From the NCBI RefSeq assembly GCF_019599145.1, contig NZ_CP080647.1, forward strand, positions 4,402,001-4,466,000: DNA of 64,000 bases. The letters are read 5' to 3'. The notes under the pieces were generated by a model. It saw only the letters and a list, made by a program, of their open reading frames with translations, searched no databases and was not told where the DNA came from. Shown one piece after another: positions 42,197-50,732 of the stretch (within the stretch, counting starts at the first letter, position 1; each line of letters opens with the position of its first letter). The DNA is from Streptomyces akebiae. Its GTDB lineage: Bacteria; Actinomycetota; Actinomycetes; Streptomycetales; Streptomycetaceae. The position numbers were made by a program, and so were the translations under genes.

Positions 42197-43405
42197 ATGT
42201 CAACATCCCAGACAGAGCTGCTGAGCGATTCCGCTCCAGCAGCAGACAATCGGAAGCTGCCCCTCTCACCGCTTCTGGCTCTGGCCACAGCAGCCTTCAT
42301 GGGGATTCTGACCGAGGCGCTCCCGGCGGGTGTGCTTCCCGAGATGGCCCGTGACATGTCGGTGAGCGAGTCCGCGATGGGCCAGGCCCTGACGGTCTAC
42401 GCCATCGCCACCGGCGTCGCCGCCATCCCCCTGTCGGTCACCACGGCGGCCTGGCGACGCAAGCAACTGCTGTTGCTGGCGGTGACGGTGTTCGCGGTCG
42501 CCAACCTGGTCACCGCCCTCTCGTCCAACTACCCCCTGACGATGGTGTTCCGGCTCCTCGCCGGTGTCGCCGCGGCCGCGGTCTGGGCCGAACTCGTCGG
42601 CTACGCACGGCGTCTGGCGCCCCCGCACCTCCAGGGCAGGGCCATCGCCATCACCATGGCCGGCGTCCCGCTGGCCCTGTCCCTGGGCATCCCGCTCGGC
42701 ACTTTCCTCGGCGGGCTCTTCGGCTGGCGCATGACCTTCGGCCTCGTGACGGTGATCTCCGTGGCGCTGCTGGGGTGGATCATGGTGTCGGTCCCGGACG
42801 CCCCGGGCCAACGGCCGGAGGCCCGCGAGCCCATCCTGAAGGCCCTGTCCCTTCCGGGGGTCGCGGCGGTCCTGTTCGTGGTCGCGGCCTACGTGCTGGC
42901 CCACAACATCCTCTACACCTACATCGCCACCTTCCTCGACGCCTACGACATGGGCGGCTCCCGCGACATCGTGCTGCTCGTCTTCGGCATCGCGTCCGTG
43001 GTGAGCATCTGGATCACGGGCGCCCTGGTCGACCGCAAGCTGCGTCAACTGACCATCGTCAGCAGTGCCTTGTTCCTCGTCGCCTCCGTCCTGCTGGCGG
43101 CGCTGGCCGGGAACATGATCGTGGTCTACACGGCGATGGTGCTGTGGGGCCTCGGCTGGGGTGGCGTCACCACGCTCCTGCAGACCGCCGTCACCGACGC
43201 GGGAGGCGACCGAGGACAGGCCCTGCTGGTCACCACGTGGAACTCGTTCATGGCCGGCGGCGGGGCGGTCGGGGGCATCCTCCTGGACGGCCTCGGCCCC
43301 AAGTCCTTCCCGTGGAGCGTTCTCGCACTGATGGCCCCGGTCCTCCTGGTGGTGATCGCCGCCCGCAAGCACGCCTTCCCCACGACCCGCCCCGGAACCG
43401 ACTGA
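42197..43405 (+). CDS. MFS drug/metabolite exporter (DHA1 type, 12 TM)
   Basis: A 402-aa MFS protein with 12 predicted helices; signatures include MGILTEALPAGVLPEMARDM in TM1, the motif A-like region between TM2 and TM3, GRAIAITMAGVPLALSLGIP (motif C-like, exporters) and RMTFGLVTVIS. It resembles the Cmx/CmlR chloramphenicol-efflux group. With the divergent MerR regulator at the edge of the biosynthetic cluster it is likely the product exporter or self-resistance pump. A long hairpin terminator follows. Confidence 0.85.
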   Translation: MSTSQTELLSDSAPAADNRKLPLSPLLALATAAFMGILTEALPAGVLPEMARDMSVSESAMGQALTVYAIATGVAAIPLSVTTAAWRRKQLLLLAVTVFAVANLVTALSSNYPLTMVFRLLAGVAAAAVWAELVGYARRLAPPHLQGRAIAITMAGVPLALSLGIPLGTFLGGLFGWRMTFGLVTVISVALLGWIMVSVPDAPGQRPEAREPILKALSLPGVAAVLFVVAAYVLAHNILYTYIATFLDAYDMGGSRDIVLLVFGIASVVSIWITGALVDRKLRQLTIVSSALFLVASVLLAALAGNMIVVYTAMVLWGLGWGGVTTLLQTAVTDAGGDRGQALLVTTWNSFMAGGGAVGGILLDGLGPKSFPWSVLALMAPVLLVVIAARKHAFPTTRPGTD

Positions 43406-43527
43406 CACCTCGCTCGACTGCCACCTCGTTCACACGACCACCGAACGAGCCTCCCCCAGAAACGCGTCACGCACGGGAGTCCGTTCTCGCCATCCCCCCG
43501 CCGGAACACCCCCCGCGCGACGCCGAA

Positions 43528-43568
43528 GGAAGACCCCGTACCCAGCCATGGCGGGTACGGGGTCTTCC
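43528..43568 (+). terminator. Terminator of the MFS exporter gene
   Basis: Perfect 16-bp stem GGAAGACCCCGTACCC / GGGTACGGGGTCTTCC with a 9-nt loop, about 120 nt after the stop. Confidence 0.75.
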
Positions 43569-43583
43569 CACGTCACACAACAC

Positions 43584-43618
43584 AAAAGCCCAGGCCACCA
43601 CTATGGGACCTGGGCTTT
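43584..43618 (-). terminator. Terminator of tRNA-Thr
   Basis: Stem AAAGCCCAGG / CCTGGGCTTT (10 bp) directly after the 3' end of the minus-strand tRNA, followed on that strand by a TTTT run. Confidence 0.75.
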
Positions 43619-43623
43619 ACAAG

Positions 43624-43697
43624 AGCCGCCTTCGGGATTCGAACCCGAGACCTACGCATTACGAGTGCGTTGCTCTGGCCATCTGAGCTAAGGCGGC
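43624..43697 (-). tRNA. tRNA-Thr (anticodon CGT)
   Basis: A 74-nt cloverleaf on the minus strand. Acceptor GCCGCCT pairs with AGGCGGC, the D arm has AGCTCAGATGGCCAGAGC, the anticodon stem-loop is ACGCA-CTCGTAA-TGCGT (CGT, reading ACG) and the T arm has GGGTTCGAATCCC. CCA is not encoded. It marks the right boundary of the biosynthetic cluster. tRNA 3' ends often serve as attachment sites, but I see no second copy of its 3' end in this window. Confidence 0.93.
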
Positions 43698-43820
43698 GCG
43701 CTGTCCGCACTATGGTGCGATCAGCAACGTCGGTAAGTCTACACAGTTTCCGCGGTGCTCCGAACCACGGGTCGGAGCACCCCGGGGACGACCGGGCCCA
43801 GACGTCGCAGAGGTCGATGA

Positions 43821-45407
43821 TCAGGACGCTGAGCAGCGCTTTCCGTCGGTCGGGGGTGTGCCGCGGAGCAGGTAGGTGTTGATCGCGGAGTCGATGCAGT
43901 CGCTGCCGCGGCCGTAGGCGGTGTGTCCGTCGCCGTCGTAGGTGAGGAGGCGGGCGGAGGAGAGCTGAGAGGCGAGGGACTCTGCCCAGCGGTACGGCGT
44001 GGCGGGATCGCGCGTGGTACCGACGACGACGATCGGGGCGGCGCCCTTCGCCTCGATGCGGTGCGGCCCGCCCGTCGGCCTCACCGGCCAGTACGCGCAG
44101 TTCAGGGAGGCCCAAGCGAGGGCCCGGCCGAAGACGGGCGACGCCTTCTCGAACTCGGGGAGGGCCCGTTCGACCGCCTCGGGGGTGTCGTAGGCGGCCG
44201 GGAGGTCGAGACAGTTCACGGCGGCGTTGGCGTACATCAGGTTCGAGTAGGTGCCGTCCGGTGCCCGTTCGAAGTAGCTGTCCGAGAGGGCGAGCAGGCC
44301 CGCGCCGTCGTCCTTCTCGACCGCCTCGGTGAGTGCCTGGCGCAGCTGGGGCCAGGCCCCCTCGTCGTACATCGCGGCGATCACGCCCGTCGTGGCGAGG
44401 GACTCGCCGAGCCGCCGCCCGTCGGCGTCACCTGTCGCGAGCGGCCGCGCGTCGAGCCGTTCGAAGAGCGCGCGCAGGTTCTCGGCGACCTGTGCCGGCG
44501 TACGCCCCAGCACGCAGTCCTTCCGCCCCACGCAGTCCCGGGCGAAAGCCTGGAAGGCCGTCTCGAAGCCCGCCGTCTGCTCCTGGTTGAGCTTGCGGGC
44601 GGGCAGCGACGGGTCCAGCGCGCCGTCCAGCACCAGTCGGCCGACCCGCTCGGGGAACAGCCCCGCGTACGTCGCACCGAGGAACGTCCCGTACGAGGCA
44701 CCTACGTACGTCAGCTTCTCGTCGCCCAGCAGGGCCCGCAGGATGTCCATGTCGCGGGCGGCCTCGACCGTGGAGACGTGCCGCAGGAGCTTGGGCGCCC
44801 GCTCCCCGCACCCCTCCGCGAACCGCTTGTACGCGGCGACCAGCCGACCCGTCTCCTCCGTGTCGTCCGGGGTGAGGTCCGTCTGCGTGTACGTGTCCAT
44901 CTGGCGCCCGGTGAGACATTCGACCGGCTCGCTGCCTGCCACGCCCCTCGGGTCGACGGCCACCATGTCGTACCGCGCCCGGACCTTGGCGGGGTAGCCG
45001 ATGCCCGCGTACTTCTGCACATAGCCGACCGCCGAGCCGCCGGGACCGCCCGGATTGACCAGCAGCGAGCCGAGCCGCTCCCCCGGGCCGGTCGCCTTCC
45101 GCCGCGAGACGGCCAGTTTGACGTCGCCCTCGCCCGGCTTCGCATAGTCGAGGGGCGCCTTCATCGTGGCGCACTGGAAACCGGGTGTCTCGCAGTCGCG
45201 CCAGCTCAGCTTCTGCTCGTAGTACGGGGCCAGAGCCGACGGAGTCGCACGGGGCAGCGGGCCGAGGGCGGGCCCCCCGTCGACGGTCGTGGCCGCCGCA
45301 CTGGAGTGGCCTGAGGAGCAGCCCGCGACGAGCAGCGCGGCGGCAGCGAGCAACGCGCCGCCGGCCCGCAGGGACCGGTGCGGCCGGGAAGTACGCCTGG
45401 TGTGCAT
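43821..45407 (-). CDS. Alpha/beta-hydrolase lipoprotein, tripeptidyl aminopeptidase type
   Basis: A 528-aa exported hydrolase. Signal peptide MHTRRTSRPHRSLR, hydrophobic core and lipobox LLVAGC, so the mature protein is probably lipid-anchored. The catalytic core has LLVNPGGPGGSAVGYV (oxyanion), nucleophile Ser in YVGASYGTFLG, and a TAP-like C-terminal domain with VVVGTTRDPATPYRWAE (acid) and GDGHTAYGRG (His). It matches the SlpD/SlpE and Tap family of Streptomyces extracellular tripeptidyl peptidases. ATG 45407 is preferred because the signal peptide begins there. Confidence 0.88.
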   Translation of the reverse strand: MHTRRTSRPHRSLRAGGALLAAAALLVAGCSSGHSSAAATTVDGGPALGPLPRATPSALAPYYEQKLSWRDCETPGFQCATMKAPLDYAKPGEGDVKLAVSRRKATGPGERLGSLLVNPGGPGGSAVGYVQKYAGIGYPAKVRARYDMVAVDPRGVAGSEPVECLTGRQMDTYTQTDLTPDDTEETGRLVAAYKRFAEGCGERAPKLLRHVSTVEAARDMDILRALLGDEKLTYVGASYGTFLGATYAGLFPERVGRLVLDGALDPSLPARKLNQEQTAGFETAFQAFARDCVGRKDCVLGRTPAQVAENLRALFERLDARPLATGDADGRRLGESLATTGVIAAMYDEGAWPQLRQALTEAVEKDDGAGLLALSDSYFERAPDGTYSNLMYANAAVNCLDLPAAYDTPEAVERALPEFEKASPVFGRALAWASLNCAYWPVRPTGGPHRIEAKGAAPIVVVGTTRDPATPYRWAESLASQLSSARLLTYDGDGHTAYGRGSDCIDSAINTYLLRGTPPTDGKRCSAS

Positions 45408-45621
45408 CTCGCGAGCGTAACCAGAACCGCGCAATTCATCACGAACAGCAACGAACGCTCCTCGTACGAGTGACGCGGTCAACCGAACGCACCCCCACCC
45501 CGCAGACAGACCGCGCGGACCACCCCCCACAGCAGACCGTGCAGACCGGCCCCGGTAAGGCAGACCACGCAGACCAGCCGCGCAGACCACCACCCCCGTA
45601 CCCGGCCCGCCCTCCGTCACC

Positions 45622-46827
45622 TCACCCGGCGCGCAGGGCCATCGTCATCGCCTCCACGGCCAGCAGGGGCGCCACGTTGCGATCCAACGCCTCTCTGCAC
45701 GCCGCGACCGCGTCGATGCGCCGCAACGTCGCCTCGGGCGTGCCTCCCCGCGCCAACCGCTCCAGGCTGTCTCGCACCTCGACATTGGAGAGCGCCACCC
45801 GGGAGCCCAGCTGCAGAGCCAGCACGTCCCGGTAGAACCCGGTGAGCTCGGTCAACGCGAGGTCGAGACTGTCCCGCTGCGCGCGCGTACGCCGCCGCTT
45901 CTGCTTGTCCTCCAGGTCCTTCATCACGCCCGCCGTGCCGCGCGGCATACGGCCGCCCTGCACCGCGCCCAGCGCCGCCTTCAGCTCCTCGGTCTCCTTG
46001 GTGTCGACCTCTTCGGCCAACTGCTTCGACTCCTCCGAAGCGGCGTCCACCAACTCCTGCGCCGCCTTCAGACACCCGCCGATGTCCTCGACCCGCAACG
46101 GCAGCTTCAGCACAGCGGCCCGCCGCTCCCGGGCCCGCGGATCGGTGGCCAGCCGCCGGGCCCGCTCGATGTGCCCCTGGGTCGCCCGCGCGGCCACCGC
46201 CGCGGCCTCCGGCTCGATGCCCTCCCGCCGTACGAGCATGTCCGCCACGGCGTCCACCGACGGTGTGAGCAGCCCGACATGCCGGCACCGCGACCGGATC
46301 GTCGGCAGCACGTCCTCCAACGAGGGCGCGCACAGCATCCACACCGTCCGCGGGGCGGGCTCCTCCACGGCCTTCAGGACCGCGTTCGCCGACTTCTCGT
46401 TCAGCCGCTCGGCGTCCTCGACCAGGATCACCTGCCAGCGCCCGTTCGCCGGCGACGTGAACGACTTCCGCACCGTGTCCCGCATGTCGTCGGCGAGGAT
46501 CTGCGTGCCCACCGCCGCCACGGTGCTCACATCCGCGTGCGTCCCCACCAGCGCCGTATGACACCCGTCACAGAACCCGCATCCGGGGCTTCCCCCGAGC
46601 GCCCGGTCCGGACTCACGCACTGCAACGCCGCGGCGAACGCCCGTGCCGCCGTCACCCGCCCCGACCCCGGCGGCCCCGTGAACAGCCACGCATGCGTCA
46701 TCTTGGACGCCTCCGGAGGCGCGGTCCCCTGCTCCGCCGCCGTGACGATCCGGTCCGCGTCCCGAGCGGCCGCGTCCAGCTGCGCGCTCAGCCGCTCCTG
46801 CCCCACCAGGTCGTCCCACACAGCCAT
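45622..46827 (-). CDS. holB: DNA polymerase III subunit delta'
   Basis: A 401-aa clamp-loader subunit. It starts MAVWDDLVGQERLSAQL, has a degenerate P-loop TGPPGSGRVTAARA (Arg in place of Lys, typical for delta'), a zinc module GCGFCDGCHTAL, VEDAERLNEKSANAVLKAVEEP and the SRC-like motif TIRSRCRHVGL. Delta' is the rigid stator of the clamp loader and need not bind ATP. The gene lies 400 bp downstream of the thymidylate kinase fusion on the same strand, the order conserved in Streptomyces. GGAGG lies 8-9 nt before the ATG. Confidence 0.92.
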   Translation of the reverse strand: MAVWDDLVGQERLSAQLDAAARDADRIVTAAEQGTAPPEASKMTHAWLFTGPPGSGRVTAARAFAAALQCVSPDRALGGSPGCGFCDGCHTALVGTHADVSTVAAVGTQILADDMRDTVRKSFTSPANGRWQVILVEDAERLNEKSANAVLKAVEEPAPRTVWMLCAPSLEDVLPTIRSRCRHVGLLTPSVDAVADMLVRREGIEPEAAAVAARATQGHIERARRLATDPRARERRAAVLKLPLRVEDIGGCLKAAQELVDAASEESKQLAEEVDTKETEELKAALGAVQGGRMPRGTAGVMKDLEDKQKRRRTRAQRDSLDLALTELTGFYRDVLALQLGSRVALSNVEVRDSLERLARGGTPEATLRRIDAVAACREALDRNVAPLLAVEAMTMALRAG

Positions 46828-47227
46828 GCCCCACCGCCTCCGTCCCACAACACCCTCACCGCGCCCCATTGTGCGCGACCCCACTGACACCCAGCCCCAC
46901 ACGCGGACCGAGGGCGCGAAACCGCTGCCCCCGCACGGGGGCAGCGGACCGGCCGCGAGCACGGACACAAGGCCGCAAAGGCACCGCTGCGGGGCGGGCC
47001 CACGCACAGAAGGGGCCGGCCGGTGCGTCAAGCCCGTCGCACACGGCGGCCCAGAGACCAGAGACCCCGGAGGTTCCCCCCTGAGCAGTGGAGCACCAAG
47101 CGACGGGCTGGCGCACCGGCACGGCCCCGACCCGAAGAACCACCGGCGTCACGCGTACCGGCGGTGGCGCGCGTACCGGTCATCCGCAACCCATGGCACG
47201 CACCCCGCCACCGCGTCTCAGCCCACC
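46828..47227. other. Intergenic region between tmk and holB
   Basis: 400 bp containing one strong hairpin (46922-46947) and otherwise GC-rich sequence without a supported gene. The holB promoter probably lies close to 46830-46900. Confidence 0.4.
46922..46947 (-). terminator. Hairpin, possible tmk terminator
   Basis: Perfect stem CCGCTGCCCCCG / CGGGGGCAGCGG with a 2-nt gap (functionally an 11-bp stem with a 4-nt loop), about 280 nt after the tmk stop. Confidence 0.45.
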
Positions 47228-50200
47228 TCAGCGTCGGCGCCGCCCCCAGCCCCGCCGCTCATCGGCGTCGTCCTCGTCGTGCGGCCCCAACAACTCGTCC
47301 GCCAACGTGGGCAGATCGTCCAACGGCGTCTCCTCGGCCCAGTCCGACCGAGGCCGGCGCCGCGGCACTCCCTGCTCGTCGACCTGCGGCAGCTCCCGCG
47401 TCCGATCCACGGCGTCCGACCCGTCGACCGCGTCCGACCCGTCCGCCGCGGGCCGCTCGTCCCGGAAGTATCCCGGCGGCACCCGATCGTCCCGCACCGG
47501 CGGCAGGACAGCCGTCTCATCGGTCGTACCCGAGGGCACCTGCGGCAACAGCGCGGTCTCATCCTCCGCAGCGGCCCCCGCGGACGGCACCGACGGCTTC
47601 GGCAACTTCGCCGTCGTCTCGGAGTCGGCGCCCGACGCGTCCCCCCGCACCGGCGGCAAGACAGCCGTCTCGTCCACCGGCCCACCCGACGCATTCGTCG
47701 GCGTCACCAACGGCGTGGCCACGGTCACCGCGTCATCGCCATGACCACCGGCACCGGCACCGGCACCGGCACCGGATTCAGCCCCGGCCCCCCGCTCGGC
47801 CGCGACCCGCGCAGCCTCAGCCGCAGCGGCGACCCGCTCCGCCTCCGCCTTGCGGTCGGCCTCGACACGCTCCGCCGCAGCCCGCTCCGCCTCGGCCGCA
47901 ACCGCCGCGGCCCGGTCGGCCTCCGCGGCAGCGGCCGCCCTCCGAGCCTCCTCGGCCCGCAGCAAGGCCTCCTCGGCCTTCCGCTGCTTCTCCAGGCGCC
48001 GCGCCTCCGCCTCGTCCCGCAGCCGCTGCTCCTCCGCGGCCTGCTGACGACGACGTTCCTCCTCGACCCGGCGCCGTTCCTCCGCCTCGGCCCGCGCCTT
48101 CTCCTCCGCGAGGAGCCGCGCCTGCTCCTCCTCGGCTCGACGACGTGCTTCCTCGGCCCGCTGCCGGGCCTCCTCCGCCTGCCGCTCCGCCTCGCGCCGC
48201 TGAGCCTCCTCCAGCTCGCGCCGCTTGCGCTCCTCCTCCTCGGCGCGCAGCCGGGCGAGCTCCTCCTGGCGCTCCCGCTCCAGGCGCTCCTCCTCGGCCT
48301 TCCGCGCGGCCTCTTCCTCGGCCTTGCGCCGCGCTTCTTCCTCGGCCTTGCGCCGAGCTTCCTCCTGCGCCTTCACCTCGGCCTCGGACAGCGGCAGCAT
48401 CACGTCGAGCCGAGCCCGGACCACGGTCGTCACGGCCTCCGGGTCCTGCCCGGCGTCCACGACCAGGTACCGCCCGGCATCCGCGGCGGCCAGCGTCAGG
48501 AATCCCGCCCGCACCCGCTCGTGGAACTCGGCAGGCTCCGACTCCAACCGGTCCGGCGCCTCGGTGAACCGCTCGCGCGCGGCCTCCGGCGACACATCCA
48601 GCAGCACCGTCAGATGCGGCACGAGCCCGTCGGTCGCCCACCGCGAGATCCGGGCGATCTCCGTGGGTGAGAGGTCCCGCCCGGCCCCCTGATAGGCGAC
48701 GGACGAGTCGATGTACCGGTCCGAGACGACGACCGCGCCGCGTTCCAGCGCGGGCCGCACGACGGTGTCCACATGCTCGGCACGATCCGCGGCGTACAGC
48801 AACGCCTCGGCACGGTGCGACAGCCCGGCACTCGACACGTCCAGCAGAATCGACCGCAGCCGCTTGCCCACCGGAGTCGCCCCCGGCTCGCGCGTCACCA
48901 CGACCTCGTGCCCCTTGGCCCGGATCCACTCGGCGATCGCCTCGACCTGAGTGGACTTCCCGGCGCCGTCCCCGCCCTCCAGGGCGATGAAGAAACCCGA
49001 AGCCGCGGGCGCCTGAACCGGATCGTCGCCCTTCAGCAGCGCGTCCCGCAGGTCCTGCCGCAGCGGCACCCCGGACCGGTCGTCGACCTTGGCGAGCACC
49101 AACGCGGCGACCGGCAGCAGCAACGCCCCCACCAGCATCAACGTAAACGCCGCACCGCCGTGCGCGAACACGAACTTGCCGCTCTCCAGCCGGTGCGGCC
49201 CGATGACGGCGGCGACCAGCGGAGCGACGAGCACCGCGAGCGCCACGAACACCCGTACGACGGCGTGCAGATGCTCGGTGGTGCGGGCCCGGCGGAAGTC
49301 CTCGGCCTCCTGGTCGAGCAGCGTGTGCCCGGTGTTGGCGGCGATCCCCGCGCCGGCACCGGCGAGCCCGAGGACGAGCACGACGCTCGTGACGTCCGGC
49401 GTCAGGCCGGCGGCGAGCAGCGCGATGCCGGTGAACGCGATCGCGAGGGCGAGCAGCCGACGCCGGGACAGCGCGGGCAGCACGGACGGCGCCCGGCGGA
49501 TCCCGACGACCACGCCACCCGTCAGCGCGGTGACGAACAGCCCGTACATCACCGGCCCGCCGCCCAGGTCCTTGGCGTGCAGCACGGCGACGGCGACGGC
49601 GGCGGCGACCGCACCCGCGACGGCCCCGCAGGCCGGCACCAGCAGCGGGATCGCGCCCGTGCGGCCCTTGTCCACACCGGTGCCGGTCTTGGGCCGGCGC
49701 AGCCCCTCCAGCGGCGACCGCGCGCGCGGGGTACGCGTCTTGGGCAGGTCGAGGAAGGTCACGACCGACAGCGAGGCGGCGAAGAGCCCGGCGGCAACGT
49801 ACGAGGCGAGCGCGGCCTGGTGCTGCCCGAACCAGTCCAGGCCCGCGCCCAGCAGGTTGTTGAGCAGCGAGGCGAGGACGAGGACGGCGGCCGCCAGGGG
49901 CACGGCCACGAATCCGGTGCGCAGGGCCAGGCGCCGCAGCGCGTCCATGTGGTCCGGCAGCGGCCGTACGGTCGCGCCCTCCAGTGGCGGCGCGGGCAGC
50001 AGCGCGGGGGCCGCGCTCTCGCGGCAGACCGTCCAGAACCGCTCGGCGACACCGCCGACGAACACGGTGACGAGCAGGATCGCGAGCGCGTTGTCGGGCG
50101 TCCAGTCGATCCACAGGGGCGCGACGATCAGCAGCAGGACCCGCAGCCCGTCCGCGCCGACCATGGTCCAGCGGCGGTCGAGCGGGCCGTCCTGCGAGGT

Positions 50201-50521
50201 CAGAGAGGTGAGCGGCCCGAGGAGTACGGCACCGAAGAGCAGGGTCGCGAGGGCGCGCGTTCCGAAGACGGTCGCGACTGTCAGGGCGACGCCCCGGTAG
50301 CCGCCGCCGAAGGAGCCCTCGGCGATCGCAGCCTGGAAGGCGAGGAGCACCAGCACGAGCAGCGCGAGCACATCGCCCACACCGCCCACGAGCTGAGCGC
50401 TCCACAACCGTTTCAGTTGCGGTCGGCGCAGCAGCGCCCGGACGGCGCGCTCCCTGGAGTCGGCTGCCAGGGCGTCATCGGGGGCCGGGTTGTGGGCCGT
50501 CGGCTGCTCGGCTCGCATCAT
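47228..50521 (-). CDS. tmk: MFS-like membrane domain fused to thymidylate kinase, with coiled-coil tail
   Basis: A 1097-aa composite protein. Residues about 20-480 form a 12-helix MFS-like membrane domain; residues about 508-710 are thymidylate kinase (P-loop FIALEGGDGAGKSTQ, DR(Y/H) motif VVSDRYIDSSVAYQG, lid region), which makes dTDP from dTMP. Residues about 715-890 are an Ala/Glu/Arg-rich coiled coil, and the tail has repeats of the type DETAVLPPVR. This fusion is characteristic of streptomycetes and close relatives, and the kinase is presumably the essential Tmk. It is in the expected place between holB and topA. Function of the membrane part is unknown. Confidence 0.9.
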   Translation of the reverse strand: MMRAEQPTAHNPAPDDALAADSRERAVRALLRRPQLKRLWSAQLVGGVGDVLALLVLVLLAFQAAIAEGSFGGGYRGVALTVATVFGTRALATLLFGAVLLGPLTSLTSQDGPLDRRWTMVGADGLRVLLLIVAPLWIDWTPDNALAILLVTVFVGGVAERFWTVCRESAAPALLPAPPLEGATVRPLPDHMDALRRLALRTGFVAVPLAAAVLVLASLLNNLLGAGLDWFGQHQAALASYVAAGLFAASLSVVTFLDLPKTRTPRARSPLEGLRRPKTGTGVDKGRTGAIPLLVPACGAVAGAVAAAVAVAVLHAKDLGGGPVMYGLFVTALTGGVVVGIRRAPSVLPALSRRRLLALAIAFTGIALLAAGLTPDVTSVVLVLGLAGAGAGIAANTGHTLLDQEAEDFRRARTTEHLHAVVRVFVALAVLVAPLVAAVIGPHRLESGKFVFAHGGAAFTLMLVGALLLPVAALVLAKVDDRSGVPLRQDLRDALLKGDDPVQAPAASGFFIALEGGDGAGKSTQVEAIAEWIRAKGHEVVVTREPGATPVGKRLRSILLDVSSAGLSHRAEALLYAADRAEHVDTVVRPALERGAVVVSDRYIDSSVAYQGAGRDLSPTEIARISRWATDGLVPHLTVLLDVSPEAARERFTEAPDRLESEPAEFHERVRAGFLTLAAADAGRYLVVDAGQDPEAVTTVVRARLDVMLPLSEAEVKAQEEARRKAEEEARRKAEEEAARKAEEERLERERQEELARLRAEEEERKRRELEEAQRREAERQAEEARQRAEEARRRAEEEQARLLAEEKARAEAEERRRVEEERRRQQAAEEQRLRDEAEARRLEKQRKAEEALLRAEEARRAAAAAEADRAAAVAAEAERAAAERVEADRKAEAERVAAAAEAARVAAERGAGAESGAGAGAGAGGHGDDAVTVATPLVTPTNASGGPVDETAVLPPVRGDASGADSETTAKLPKPSVPSAGAAAEDETALLPQVPSGTTDETAVLPPVRDDRVPPGYFRDERPAADGSDAVDGSDAVDRTRELPQVDEQGVPRRRPRSDWAEETPLDDLPTLADELLGPHDEDDADERRGWGRRRR

Positions 50522-50665
50522 GCTTTCAGCCTATCGGCACCCACCGACACCCAGAAGCAGCGCCCGAGCGCACACACACCTCGACACCAAGTCGCGTAAA
50601 GGGCGCAGATTCAGCGCAGCCGAGGTGAAGATTCCAGCCACGGCGCACAACAGCCGCCCCCGGGG

Positions 50666-50709
50666 CGCGGGGAACTGCGCGATCAACCACAACGATCCCG
50701 CAGCCGCCG
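50666..50709 (+). repeat. Dispersed Streptomyces repeat, copy B
   Basis: 44 bp matching the minus strand of 4891-4934 at about 40 of 44 positions (shared core GGGGAACTGCGCGA). It lies in the 212-bp space between the topA stop and the tmk start, the normal intergenic location of such repeats. Confidence 0.75.
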
Positions 50710-50732
50710 CACCACCCGCACCCCCGAGCTAC

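Noticed and set aside
43624..43697. tRNA-Thr as attachment site of an integrated element carrying the biosynthetic cluster
   Set aside because: No integrase gene and no second copy of the tRNA 3' end was found within the window.
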